This document shows, piece after piece, positions 37,303 through 46,795 of a DNA stretch of 64,000 nt (position 1 is the stretch's first letter; each line of letters opens with the position of its first letter). The stretch is from Citrobacter sp. wls619 (GTDB lineage: Bacteria; Pseudomonadota; Gammaproteobacteria; Enterobacterales; Enterobacteriaceae). The position numbers and the translations under genes are program-made. The notes beneath the pieces are model-generated. The model saw only the letters and a list, made by a program, of their open reading frames with translations. It searched no databases and was not told the origin of the DNA. The DNA is taken from the NCBI RefSeq assembly GCF_005281345.1, contig NZ_SZXJ01000027.1, positions 209,170-273,169 of the forward strand, read 5' to 3'.

Positions 37303-38475
37303 TCAGTCCTGTCGTTCCAGTAAACGTCGGCACGGCAGCACAAGCAGAAACCATGCAAAATAAATAACTGTTGAAAGCTGAGACGCCGCGCGTGTCCAGC
37401 CATCGTCATCGCTAAAACCCCCAATTAAGTCCGGCCCAACCAATGCTTTTGAGCCCAACCAACCCAAAAAGAGCGCATTGGCGACCCAAAGCCAAAAAAA
37501 GGTTTTAACCAGCCGACTGTTATTGCGAAACCGTGCGTGTGACGTATCCAGCCAGGGGAGAAAATAGAAAATCAGTACCGCAGCGCACATCGCAGTGATG
37601 CCTGCCAGTTCATTGGGGAAGCAGCGCAAAATGGAGAAGAAAGGCAGGAAGTACCATTCAGGTGCGACGATAGCCGGTGTGAGTGTCGGGTCTGCTGGAA
37701 TAAAGTTATCGGCGCTGCTGAGATAGTGCGGCGCGAAAAACAGAAACCAGGCGAACAGCATTAAAAAGAGGGTGAGTTTGATAGCATCGCTTTCGGTGAT
37801 GCGAAAATCGAACAACAAACGCTGAGACTCTTTGGGCGAAAATGTTTTCTTCCGCGCGTGGGCAAACGCCGACTGGACGGTACGGATGTGCCATATCGTG
37901 ACCACGACAATGGCGAAGGGAATGATAAAGTGAAGGACATAAAAACGGCCTAATGTCGGCGTGCCGGGCATATAGCCACCGACTAAAAAGGTATATAGCG
38001 TATCGCCAATAAACGGTATCGCCCGGGCGAAACTGGTGATGACCGTAGCGGCCCAGTAGCTTTTTTGCCCCCAAATCAGGCTATAGCCGAGAAACGCAGT
38101 GATCATCAACAGCACATACAGCGTCACGCTGATTGTCCACATCTTCAGATAGGGTTTGCGATAGACGTTGTAATACATTGCCCGGAAAATATGCAGATAA
38201 CAGGCGAAGAAAAAAAGCGACGCGCCAATAGCATGCAGATTGCGCACCAGCTCACCGTGTCTGACCGCGCGCAGAATATGAACAATAGAGTCAAAAGCGG
38301 ATCCCGCTGTAGGCACATAGAACATAGCCAGTACGAGCCCGGACAGCATTTGCACGCCCAGCATGACCAGCAATATGAGACCGATAGCAAAGATCCACAC
38401 GCCAGCGACCGAGCGGGGGACAGGAAGCCGAAACTGCAGGTGATACCAGGGGGGGGACGGATAAGCGGATTTCAT
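37303..38475 (-). CDS. petB: Cytochrome b of a cytochrome bc1 complex
   Basis: A 390-residue, eight-helix membrane protein. Both haem ligand pairs have the bc1 spacing of 13 residues: H81/H95 (LHAIGASLFFFACYLHIF) and H182/H196 (LHFIIPFAIVVVTIWHI). The quinol-site PEWY is at 272-275. The chain is fused N- plus C-terminal domain, as in bc1 and unlike b6f. Start: ATG at 38475 has AAGGA eight bases before it. Two earlier codons overlap the Rieske gene. It is the quinol-oxidising core. E. coli and most relatives have no such gene. Confidence 0.94.
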   Translation of the reverse strand: MKSAYPSPPWYHLQFRLPVPRSVAGVWIFAIGLILLVMLGVQMLSGLVLAMFYVPTAGSAFDSIVHILRAVRHGELVRNLHAIGASLFFFACYLHIFRAMYYNVYRKPYLKMWTISVTLYVLLMITAFLGYSLIWGQKSYWAATVITSFARAIPFIGDTLYTFLVGGYMPGTPTLGRFYVLHFIIPFAIVVVTIWHIRTVQSAFAHARKKTFSPKESQRLLFDFRITESDAIKLTLFLMLFAWFLFFAPHYLSSADNFIPADPTLTPAIVAPEWYFLPFFSILRCFPNELAGITAMCAAVLIFYFLPWLDTSHARFRNNSRLVKTFFWLWVANALFLGWLGSKALVGPDLIGGFSDDDGWTRAASQLSTVIYFAWFLLVLPCRRLLERQD

Positions 38476-38476
38476 C

Positions 38477-39028
38477 TCAGGCATCCTTCGTACCAATACG
38501 CAGACTCAGGCCGTCAGCCGACACGCTAAAGTCAGGGATGGCCAGATTCGCCGTCGCCGGGCCTCGCGTTACACGCCCGGAGGTATCGAACTCGGAACCA
38601 TGACACGGGCAGACCCAGCCTTGACCGTTGGGGTTGGCATTGGGTACACAACCAGCGTGGGGGCAGTAACCTTGTACTACCAGCCACTGGGGATGTGCCG
38701 CTGCTACCCGCTCGCTATCCGCCTGTGGATCGACCAGTAGACGCAGGTCAGCTTGCCGCGCCGCGGCGATCTCCTCCGCCGTGCGGTGGCGAATCAGGAT
38801 CAGTTTTCCCTGCCAGATACGCTTCACCGTCTGGCCTGCTGTTACGCCAGCGAGGGAGACATCAACAGGTTCATTTTCCGCCACCGTTTTATCATCCGGA
38901 CCCAGCGCGGAAATGAGTGGCCAGACGGCGGCGGTTACGCCCGCTGCGCCGACAAATTTCGTCAGCTTGCACAGGCAATCGCGTCGCTGAGTTTGGATTG
39001 TTTCGCTAAGCGTTTTTTTATCCACCAC
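38477..39028 (-). CDS. petA: Rieske iron-sulfur protein of cytochrome bc1
   Basis: A 183-residue ubiquinol-cytochrome c reductase iron-sulfur subunit. Twin-arginine signal/anchor (QTQRRDCLCKL..., residues 14-42). 2Fe-2S ligands in CPHAGC (122-127) and CPCHGS (140-145), both Cys-x-His pairs present. The start is GTG with GGGAGA seven bases upstream. It lies directly before cytochrome b (gene order Rieske-b-c1, as in proteobacterial pet operons). Confidence 0.94.
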   Translation of the reverse strand: MVDKKTLSETIQTQRRDCLCKLTKFVGAAGVTAAVWPLISALGPDDKTVAENEPVDVSLAGVTAGQTVKRIWQGKLILIRHRTAEEIAAARQADLRLLVDPQADSERVAAAHPQWLVVQGYCPHAGCVPNANPNGQGWVCPCHGSEFDTSGRVTRGPATANLAIPDFSVSADGLSLRIGTKDA

Positions 39029-39052
39029 CGTTATTCTCCCTTTATGACCGCG

Positions 39053-39493
39053 TTACTGTTTATCGAGGCGGGTATAAATTTCCTGAAAACGCTTATCGGC
39101 AAGACCTGGGGCTTTGAACGCGCGGTAGTTGTCGGGTAACACGGCGTCGCCGACTTTAATCAGCATGATCATGCCCTGCGCGTAGTGCGGTGAACATTTG
39201 ATGCCGTAGAAACCAGCGTTGTCGTATTTCACTTCAATCTCTTCATCGATTTTGCCGATAAAACCGGGGTATCCGGCGGGAGAGAGTTCGGCAATCGACG
39301 CGGCATTGTGGCTCTTATGTTTGCGGATAAACTTCACGCTATCACCAGGCTGGATCGCCAGATAGTCCGGCTCATAAACCATCGGGCCGCCTGTACCGCG
39401 GTTTTTCATCAGCACTTGGTAGGTTTGTGCAAAAGCCGTCGAGGTGAAGGCTAACAGGCATAAGATTTGCAAACTTTGCTTAACACGTTTCAT
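39053..39493 (-). CDS. Pseudoazurin (type 1 copper protein)
   Basis: A 146-residue secreted cupredoxin with signal peptide (to about residue 22, AFA). Copper ligands by family pattern: His62 (KSHNAAS), Cys100, His103 (CSPHYAQGM) and Met108. Pseudoazurins carry electrons in the periplasm, classically from bc1 to copper nitrite reductase, nitrous oxide reductase or peroxidases. It lies 18 bp after the ABC ATPase and 24 bp before the Rieske gene, with AAAGGAA before its ATG. It is probably the electron acceptor of the bc1 complex. Very unusual in an enterobacterial setting. Confidence 0.92.
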   Translation of the reverse strand: MKRVKQSLQILCLLAFTSTAFAQTYQVLMKNRGTGGPMVYEPDYLAIQPGDSVKFIRKHKSHNAASIAELSPAGYPGFIGKIDEEIEVKYDNAGFYGIKCSPHYAQGMIMLIKVGDAVLPDNYRAFKAPGLADKRFQEIYTRLDKQ

Positions 39494-39511
39494 TGCGGTT
39501 CCTTTCAGTGT

Positions 39512-40291
39512 TTACGCGGGGCGTTGGTAACGGATAAAACAGCTTGCGTCGTCGGGCGCGTGTTCGACAATCGCGTCGATGCCAAACCAGCTGTTAAGAT
39601 TTTCACGGGTAAAAATGGCGGCAGGACGCCCCTGCATCGCCAGTTGTCCAGCCTTCATCACCATGATGCGGTCGCAGAACATCGCCGCATGATTCAGGTC
39701 GTGTAGGGCGGCGATGACGGTGAGTTTTTCACGTTTAACCAGATTGAGCAGACCAATCTGATGCTGGATATCAAGATGGTTTGTCGGCTCATCCATCAGC
39801 AGTACCTGCGGCTGCTGTGCCAGCGCTCTGGCGATGTGCAGACGTTGACGCTCTCCGCCGGAGAAGGTATGCCAGCAGCGATGCTGCATGTTTTGTAGGG
39901 AGACTTTTTCCAGCATCGTCTGCACAATATCGTCGTCTTTCCTCGACCACGGCGACAGCAGGCTCAGCCATGGCGTTCGACCAAGCGAAACCGCCTGAAT
40001 AGCGGTAAGACGCTCGCTGGTTTCAGCCTGTTGTTCAACCAGTGCCACCTTTTGCGCCAGATGGCGGCGTGAATAGCGACGAATATCCTGGTGATTTAGC
40101 GTAACGTGCCCGGAAGACGGTTTCAGTAAACCCGCCAGGAGCGAAATCAGCGACGTTTTCCCGGAACCATTGGGGCCGATAATACCGACAAACTCACCGT
40201 GCGAGACCTGAAAAGAGACATCATTGACGATGGCTTTGCCTTTGACCTCCCAGTACAGATGCTGGGCGTTTACCACAGGATTAGCGGTCAT
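39512..40291 (-). CDS. ABC transporter ATPase (FecE/BtuD type), riboswitch operon
   Basis: A 259-residue ATPase with Walker A GPNGSGKTS, signature FSGGERQRLHIARALA, Walker B VLLMDEPTNHLD and the His switch in IAALHDLNHA. The ATG overlaps the permease TGA. It completes a BtuCDF/FecBCDE-type importer. The cobalamin riboswitch upstream argues for a cobamide, cobinamide or cobalt-complex substrate. It is distinct from the ATPase at 3959-4720. Confidence 0.93.
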   Translation of the reverse strand: MTANPVVNAQHLYWEVKGKAIVNDVSFQVSHGEFVGIIGPNGSGKTSLISLLAGLLKPSSGHVTLNHQDIRRYSRRHLAQKVALVEQQAETSERLTAIQAVSLGRTPWLSLLSPWSRKDDDIVQTMLEKVSLQNMQHRCWHTFSGGERQRLHIARALAQQPQVLLMDEPTNHLDIQHQIGLLNLVKREKLTVIAALHDLNHAAMFCDRIMVMKAGQLAMQGRPAAIFTRENLNSWFGIDAIVEHAPDDASCFIRYQRPA

Positions 40292-41352
40292 TTCCCCGGA
40301 TTCCCTCGTATCAAAATGATGGCAAATGCAGGTGCGCCGACCAGTGCGGTAATCACGCCGATCGGCAAGACCTGTCCTGGAAGCAAGGTGCGTGAAATAA
40401 CATCCGCGACGATAAGGAAAATGGCGCCAGTAAGAGCGCTGACGGGCAATAGGCGATGGTGCTGATTTCCCACCAGTAACCGCGCAGCATGGGGAATGAC
40501 CAGTCCGACAAAGCCAATGGCGCCGACGATTGACACCATGATGGCCGTCATCCCTGTCACGGCGGCAATCAGTACGCCACGGGTGCGTTTAACGGGAATG
40601 CCCAGCGATGCCGCCGATTCCGCGCCAAATGAGAATGCATCCAGATGGCGGGCGTAGCAAAAGCAAACGACGATGCCAATCAGCGCAGTAGGGATGGCCA
40701 GCACGACATCCGGCCAGCGTACCCCGCTGAGATTGCCCAGCAGCCAGAACATGATGCCACGAGCCTGTTCGGCATTGGCTGAACGCGTAATGATGAGTGA
40801 GGTAATGGCATTGAACAGCTGCGAACTGGCAATCCCGGCGAGAATGATTTGCGTGGTGGCCGAGCCGCTTTTGCCCCTTGCCGCCATGGCTAATAGCGCG
40901 ACAAACAAAAATGCCGTCAGCGCGCCAATAAACGCGCCAAGCGACATGGAAATGATCCCTGCACCAAGTCCGGTCAGGGCAATGAGCACCGCGCCCGTTG
41001 AGGCTCCGGCAGAAATCCCCAGCAGGTAAGGTTCGGCCAGCGCATTGCGCAGCAGCGACTGGAGAACCACGCCTGAGACCGCCAGACAGGCTCCGCAGCA
41101 GGCGGAAACCAGCGCACGGGTCAGGCGGTAGTTCCAGATAATCCCGGCATCAAGCGCATCCACCGTATACTGTGTATCAAACAAGCGGTTTGCCAGCGTA
41201 TGGCTGACATGCCGCCACGGGATAACCGTCTCACCGATTGAAATGCCCGCCAGAAGGACGCCGCACATCACCATGCTGACCCACAGCGCGTGGAACAGCG
41301 TCCGGCTGGCAAGCTGGCTCATGGCATGACGCGTCCTGCGTAATTCGCTCAT
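40288..41352 (-). CDS. ABC transporter permease (FecCD/BtuC type), riboswitch operon
   Basis: A 354-residue, multi-helix permease: LQSLLRNALAEPYLLGISAGASTGAV, GAIGFVGLVIPHAARLLVGNQHHRLLPVSAL, LPIGVITALVGAPAFAIIL. It pairs with the ATPase (ATGA overlap) and the binding protein encoded upstream. A 65-bp gap to that gene contains a strong hairpin. Confidence 0.93.
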   Translation of the reverse strand: MSELRRTRHAMSQLASRTLFHALWVSMVMCGVLLAGISIGETVIPWRHVSHTLANRLFDTQYTVDALDAGIIWNYRLTRALVSACCGACLAVSGVVLQSLLRNALAEPYLLGISAGASTGAVLIALTGLGAGIISMSLGAFIGALTAFLFVALLAMAARGKSGSATTQIILAGIASSQLFNAITSLIITRSANAEQARGIMFWLLGNLSGVRWPDVVLAIPTALIGIVVCFCYARHLDAFSFGAESAASLGIPVKRTRGVLIAAVTGMTAIMVSIVGAIGFVGLVIPHAARLLVGNQHHRLLPVSALTGAIFLIVADVISRTLLPGQVLPIGVITALVGAPAFAIILIRGNPGK

Positions 41353-41380
41353 TGTTTACGACTTCCCGGAATACGAAAGG

Positions 41381-41407
41381 GCGCTATGCCCGCATAAGGC
41401 ATAGCGC
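41381..41407 (-). terminator. Intra-operon hairpin between binding-protein and permease genes
   Basis: Perfect ten-base arms GCGCTATGCC and GGCATAGCGC enclose seven bases. No T-run follows, so it probably stabilises the upstream mRNA or causes partial attenuation, giving more binding protein than permease. Confidence 0.55.
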
Positions 41408-41417
41408 GCGACGAGTG

Positions 41418-42470
41418 CTAGTGAGTCGTCTGAGGGTGCGCCAGGCCATATTGCACCAGCGCATCAGAGAGTTTTTCCAGCCCGTCAATGGTTCTGATAC
41501 CCGCGTTCATGGTCTGCACGTCGATCACCGGCAGGTGGTTTTCTTTCACTGCCGGGATCAGCCGGGTAACAGGATCGGATGTGAGGTATTCCATTTTGAC
41601 TTTCCAGTCATCGGCCGGGAAGCGGCGACGGCCCATCTCGCCGAGGACGATGACCGATGGGTTGGCTTTGGCAATGGTTTCCCAACCTACCGTTGGCCAC
41701 TCCTCAGCGGAATCAATGACATTTTTCACCCCAAGAGATTGCGCTATCCACGCCGCGGGGCCAAATTTCCCGGCGACATAGGGGTCAAGCTGCAGGTCGG
41801 CGCTGGAGAACCAAAAGACGGCAGATACGTGGTTGTCCATACCGGCAATCTTCGCTTTCGCGGCGGCTTCACGTGCTTTCAGGCTGGCAATCAGCTCATC
41901 GCCTTTATCCTGGACATCAAAAATTTTCGCCAGATCGGCAATTTCCTGATAGACCATGGCGATATCAAACATGCTCTTACGCACGCCGTCACCGCCGTCT
42001 TCGTTGTCTTTGGCGCAATCGGCTGGAGCGGTATAAACCGGAACGTGTAATTCGCTAAATTGTTCGTAAGAGGCAACTGTGCCCGCAGGGCCAATCTGCC
42101 ATTCAAACTGACTGGCGACCAGATCCGGTTTTTTCGCAATAATCCCTTCGAAACTCGGGATGTTTTGTGCAATGACCGCAATCTTGTCATTCGCCGCTTT
42201 GTACTGTTCAGGTACCGGACTAAACCACAGTGATGTCCCAACAACACGATCGGCCAGACCCAGGGAATAGAGGATTTCAGTACTGTTTTGTCCAACGGTA
42301 GTCACGCGTTTTGGCGCATGATTAAACGTAATATCCCTACCACAGTTTTTGATCGTCAGTGGATATTCTGTTTTAGCCGCAGAAGCCATATTGCTGGTCA
42401 GGAAGAGTGCTGCGCCAGTCAGTGCCAGAAGTGAAAGTTTGCAATAAGCAGAAGTTATTTTTGCGTGCAT
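41418..42470 (-). CDS. Periplasmic binding protein of cobalamin-riboswitch importer
   Basis: A 350-residue cluster A substrate-binding protein with a Sec signal (MHAKITSAYCKLSLLALTGAALF..., cleaved near ASAA at about 33-36). Body blocks: NHAPKRVTTVGQNSTEILYSLGLADRVVGTS, FEGIIAKKPDLVASQFEW, KANPSVIVLGEMGRRRFP. An in-frame ATG 14 codons upstream exists. I prefer 42470 because it gives a clean signal peptide and has GGGAC nine bases upstream. First gene behind the riboswitch. The ligand is probably corrinoid or cobalt-linked by regulation; residues do not decide it. Confidence 0.88.
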   Translation of the reverse strand: MHAKITSAYCKLSLLALTGAALFLTSNMASAAKTEYPLTIKNCGRDITFNHAPKRVTTVGQNSTEILYSLGLADRVVGTSLWFSPVPEQYKAANDKIAVIAQNIPSFEGIIAKKPDLVASQFEWQIGPAGTVASYEQFSELHVPVYTAPADCAKDNEDGGDGVRKSMFDIAMVYQEIADLAKIFDVQDKGDELIASLKAREAAAKAKIAGMDNHVSAVFWFSSADLQLDPYVAGKFGPAAWIAQSLGVKNVIDSAEEWPTVGWETIAKANPSVIVLGEMGRRRFPADDWKVKMEYLTSDPVTRLIPAVKENHLPVIDVQTMNAGIRTIDGLEKLSDALVQYGLAHPQTTH

Positions 42471-42696
42471 TAGCGTTGTCCCGTTCATGCCAGAATCTGA
42501 ACGTCTGGTCATGGTTCATTTCGTTCCATAAATTCGGGACAGGCACATGACGATAGATGACATCTAATCGTGAACTGCGGGCAAGATAATATGAAAATAA
42601 AACATATTGTTGCCAATTTGTTCATAAATTATATTATACATTCGTCAAATAAATCACCCCATGGACCATCCCGTCCACTCAATGTATACAACCTTG

Positions 42697-42868
42697 ACAG
42701 CAGGTCTCCTGGCTCGCGGCAATCTGAATATCGGCCTTCCCATAAATGCGTTCTTTACAGTGACCTGTCGTGGATAATCCACGACACAGTGATATTCAGT
42801 TTCCGCTTACAGTTGCGGGGGCAGCTATGGCATAAGATTAAAATAATCCGCACCATATTCCGTTTCAA
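42697..42868 (-). promoter_or_regulatory. Cobalamin riboswitch
   Basis: On the minus strand the conserved elements appear in order. First comes a 5' stem with GGTG ... GCCATA; then CTGCCCCCGCAACTGTAAGCGG as two adjoining blocks; then GTCACTG, GGGAAGGC and the B12 box GAGCCAGGAGACCTGC. A variable hairpin (GGATTAT...ATAATCC-like) is inserted in the 5' stem, and another (GTCGTGGAT...ATCCACGAC) lies in the peripheral arm. It controls the downstream importer, and perhaps the whole operon, by adenosyl- or methylcobalamin binding. Confidence 0.95.
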
Positions 42869-43058
42869 AATGATCAATAGATTCTGAAATACTGTCGGAG
42901 GGGACTTTATCGGTATCGAATAGCCCCGTCAACCGCTTGAATAAGTAGGGTTGATACCACTTTTGGTTTTTAATTCAATAAAATCAACTCGTTGCTTTTA
43001 TGCTTGTGACATTAATTATGTGGAAAGCACAAATGTCGATAAACTAAATGAGAATTGT

Positions 43059-43072
43059 TTGATGTTGATCAA
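43059..43072. promoter_or_regulatory. FNR-type box (TTGAT-N4-ATCAA)
   Basis: TTGATGTTGATCAA is a perfect match to the FNR/CRP-family anaerobic consensus TTGATnnnnATCAA. Read on the minus strand, a site centred at -41.5 would place transcription start near 43024, about 155 bases before the riboswitch. The nearby acetyltransferase gene ends before it in the same direction, so the box serves the importer-bc1 operon. Confidence 0.75.
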
Positions 43073-43153
43073 TTAATGTTTTCTTTGCCGAGAAGACTAC
43101 GATTAATAACGAAATTAATTTTTGTATTTAATTATTTGCGCGGCGTCACATTT

Positions 43154-43684
43154 TTATTGGTATTTTTCCATGTGCACGATTTGCTGTTCGCCACCTTCAT
43201 CAAAATAGACGGTAAAGTGATTTCGTAACCAAAATTGATAGCCGCCAGGTAAAAAATGATGGGTGTGCAGGTAGCGTGTTTTATATTGTTGTTGGTCGCA
43301 AAATTGTTCCGCCAGCAGGACAAGTTGGCTGCCTATGCCTTGCCGACGATATTCCTGTGCGACATAGCAGCGACAAATTTCAGCAGTTGAGGATAATTGA
43401 TAACGTCCACGCAGTGCCGGTATTCGATCATCGTACTGGCAGACCGCCAGCGTAGCGATAAGTTGTTGTCGGTTATTCCATGCGCCAAGCAACAGATTTC
43501 GCGGTTGATGGAGGTAGTGTGAGCGCAGATTTAATACATCTGTATGCGGTTCAGGTGCCGGTCGGTTGGCGTTAAAATAGAGATTTAAATGGTGGATAAT
43601 AAACGACTGAACGGCCGAAATATCAGCCTCAGTTATTTCACGGAATATAAATGCAGTATCAGCGTTCATCGTTGCAGATATCAT
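43154..43684 (-). CDS. GNAT-family N-acetyltransferase
   Basis: A 176-residue cytoplasmic acyltransferase. The acetyl-CoA-binding motif is in CRCYVAQEYRRQGIGSQLVLLAEQFC (about 108-133). The substrate is unknown. Weak ribosome-binding sequence; a start at the ATG five codons in is equally possible. It lies between dauA and the bc1 operon, and E. coli has no gene here. Whether it belongs functionally to the inserted block is unclear. Confidence 0.82.
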   Translation of the reverse strand: MISATMNADTAFIFREITEADISAVQSFIIHHLNLYFNANRPAPEPHTDVLNLRSHYLHQPRNLLLGAWNNRQQLIATLAVCQYDDRIPALRGRYQLSSTAEICRCYVAQEYRRQGIGSQLVLLAEQFCDQQQYKTRYLHTHHFLPGGYQFWLRNHFTVYFDEGGEQQIVHMEKYQ

Positions 43685-43738
43685 CAGAACCAGGGAAACT
43701 GGATAATAGCAACTCAGTCGCGTTTACAGAAGGGAAGT

Positions 43739-43768
43739 GTTACCGGCAAGCCTGCGCAAGCCGGTAAC
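43739..43768 (-). terminator. Hairpin downstream of dauA
   Basis: Nine-base perfect arms GTTACCGGC and GCCGGTAAC around a 12-base loop, ten bases after the dauA stop on the minus strand. No T-run. Confidence 0.5.
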
Positions 43769-43777
43769 ATAGTATGA

Positions 43778-45457
43778 TTAAATATCAGCCAGCGCGGCAT
43801 CTCGGTTCGGGAAGAACGTCAGACGACCAGGGATGGGTTGGATACCCGCACGCGCCATGGTGCGTAGCGGCTGGAACTCCAGGTTGCTGATACGCAGCTC
43901 ACAACCTTCCGGCAGGCGTTTAACAAAACGCTGGAAGGCGTCCAGACCACCGGCATCCAGCACCGGTACCGCGTCCCACTTCAGCACCACAATGCGTTTG
44001 CCTGCAATACGCGACTCGAGATCGGTAAATAATCCTTCTGCAGCGGCAAAGAACAGCGGGCCAATAACGCGTAGTACCAGGACATCGTCTGGTACGTCTA
44101 CGTTGACCGGAGCCAGACGCGTCATGCGCGCAATACGACGCATAAACAGCAGCGAAGCGAGAACAATACCGACGCTGATGGCGATAACCATATCGAACAG
44201 CACCGTCAAAGACATACACATCAGCATGACGATGATGTCGTCTTTTGGCGCGTGGCGCAGCAGATCCACCACTTTATGCGCTTCACTCATGTTCCATGCC
44301 ACCATCAGCAGCAGAGCGGCCATGGCGGAAAGCGGTAACCAGGAAAGTAGCGGCGCAAGCACCAGCAGGGCAAGGATCACCAGAATCGCGTGGATAACCG
44401 CAGAGATTGGCGAGGTCGCCCCGGCGCGGACGTTTGCCGCAGAACGGGCAATTGCCGCCGTGGCGGTGATACCACCGAAGAACGGCGCGACGATGTTACC
44501 CAGCCCCTGACCAATCAGTTCGCTGTTAGCTTTATGTTTGGTGCCGGTCATCCCATCGAGTACGACGGCGCACAGCAGGGATTCAATTGCCCCCAGCATC
44601 GCCATCGAGAAGGCGGCAGGTAGCAGCGCCTGCAATGAACTCCAGCTCAGCGTAAAGTTTGATTCCGGCATATTCCACGGCAATACCAGTTGGGGTAGCA
44701 ACTGCGGAATACCGTTGCCTTGCGAACCATCAGCCAGAATGTAGTGGAACTGGGAACCGATAGTGGCGACATGCCCACCGCTCAGGTTCACGATCCCCAT
44801 TACCGCACAGCCTGCCAGCAGCGCCGGAAGGTGGCCCGGCAGACGGATCCCCAGCCGCGGCCAGAAAATCAGGATCCCCAGCGTCACCACGCCAATGGCG
44901 GCATCGCCAAAGTTAATGGTTGGCAGAGCCATAAACAGCGCGCCGACCTTCTGCAGGTAGTGCTCCGGGACATGAGCCATCTGCAGGCCAAGAAAATCTT
45001 TAATCTGCATGGTACCGATGGTGATACCAATACCCGATGTAAAGCCTAACGTAACGGACACCGGGATATATTCGATCAGGCGGCCAAAGCGAGCGAGGCC
45101 GAAAAGGATCAGGAATATCCCCGACATTAGCGTGGCGACCAGCAGGCCTGCCAGCCCAAACTGTTGCGACACCGGATACAAAATCACCACGAAGGCGGCG
45201 GTAGGGCCTGATACGCTAAAGCGTGAGCCCCCGGTGAGGGCGATAACAATCCCAGCCACGGCCGAGGTGTACAGGCCGTACTGTGGTGCAACGCCACTGC
45301 CGATTGCCAGCGCCATTGCCAGCGGAATCGCAATGATCCCAACGGTTATCCCGGCTATCAGGTCACGTGTAAAACGTGAGGCGGTATACTTTTCTTTCCA
45401 ACAAGCGTCGATGAGGGCGCGGAAAGGCATCACATGTGAGGAAAATAGTCTGTTCAC
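43778..45457 (-). CDS. dauA: DauA, SLC26-family C4-dicarboxylate transporter
   Basis: A 559-residue inner-membrane transporter close to E. coli DauA (YchM), which takes up succinate and other C4-dicarboxylates. It has the SLC26/SulP core ([53 protein letters not shown]) and a C-terminal STAS domain (about 430-559, with [19 protein letters not shown]). It is downstream of prs, as in E. coli. Its E. coli neighbour ychH is displaced by the bc1 insertion. Confidence 0.96.
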   Translation of the reverse strand: MNRLFSSHVMPFRALIDACWKEKYTASRFTRDLIAGITVGIIAIPLAMALAIGSGVAPQYGLYTSAVAGIVIALTGGSRFSVSGPTAAFVVILYPVSQQFGLAGLLVATLMSGIFLILFGLARFGRLIEYIPVSVTLGFTSGIGITIGTMQIKDFLGLQMAHVPEHYLQKVGALFMALPTINFGDAAIGVVTLGILIFWPRLGIRLPGHLPALLAGCAVMGIVNLSGGHVATIGSQFHYILADGSQGNGIPQLLPQLVLPWNMPESNFTLSWSSLQALLPAAFSMAMLGAIESLLCAVVLDGMTGTKHKANSELIGQGLGNIVAPFFGGITATAAIARSAANVRAGATSPISAVIHAILVILALLVLAPLLSWLPLSAMAALLLMVAWNMSEAHKVVDLLRHAPKDDIIVMLMCMSLTVLFDMVIAISVGIVLASLLFMRRIARMTRLAPVNVDVPDDVLVLRVIGPLFFAAAEGLFTDLESRIAGKRIVVLKWDAVPVLDAGGLDAFQRFVKRLPEGCELRISNLEFQPLRTMARAGIQPIPGRLTFFPNRDAALADI

Positions 45458-45542
45458 AATAATGTTTCATCCATGAGCGCATCATCTATCTAAAAAACGA
45501 TAGTTGAAGTTGGCATAAATCATACAAATAAATAAAACGGAT

Positions 45543-45568
45543 AAAAAAACCCGCCGCAGCGGGTTTTT
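45543..45568 (-). terminator. Rho-independent terminator of prs
   Basis: CCCGC/GCGGG stem with flanking A and T runs. On the minus strand a run of seven T follows the stem, 14 bases after the prs stop. Confidence 0.88.
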
Positions 45569-45581
45569 GAGCCGGGCTCGA

Positions 45582-46655
<1,074 letters not shown>

Positions 46656-46795
46656 TCACCGCAACTCAGCTTGCCCGGCTTACTCGTCATCATTCACGTT
46701 TCATGTGTGCTGGCATCAATTTCTCACCCCAGTCACATACTTTTGTATGTGTCTGGCGATTCGTCATCTCGCCATCTTCCTGAAACCCAAATGAT

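Larger units (their letters stand above)
42471..43153. other. Long regulatory region of the ABC-pseudoazurin-bc1 operon
   Basis: 683 bp without a gene. Read on the minus strand it holds an FNR-type box (43059-43072), a probable promoter around 43020-43040, the cobalamin riboswitch (42868-42697), and about 225 bases of leader before the binding-protein ATG. That leader includes a GTGGACGGGATGGTCCAT hairpin near 42661-42678 that may be the expression platform. Confidence 0.65.
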
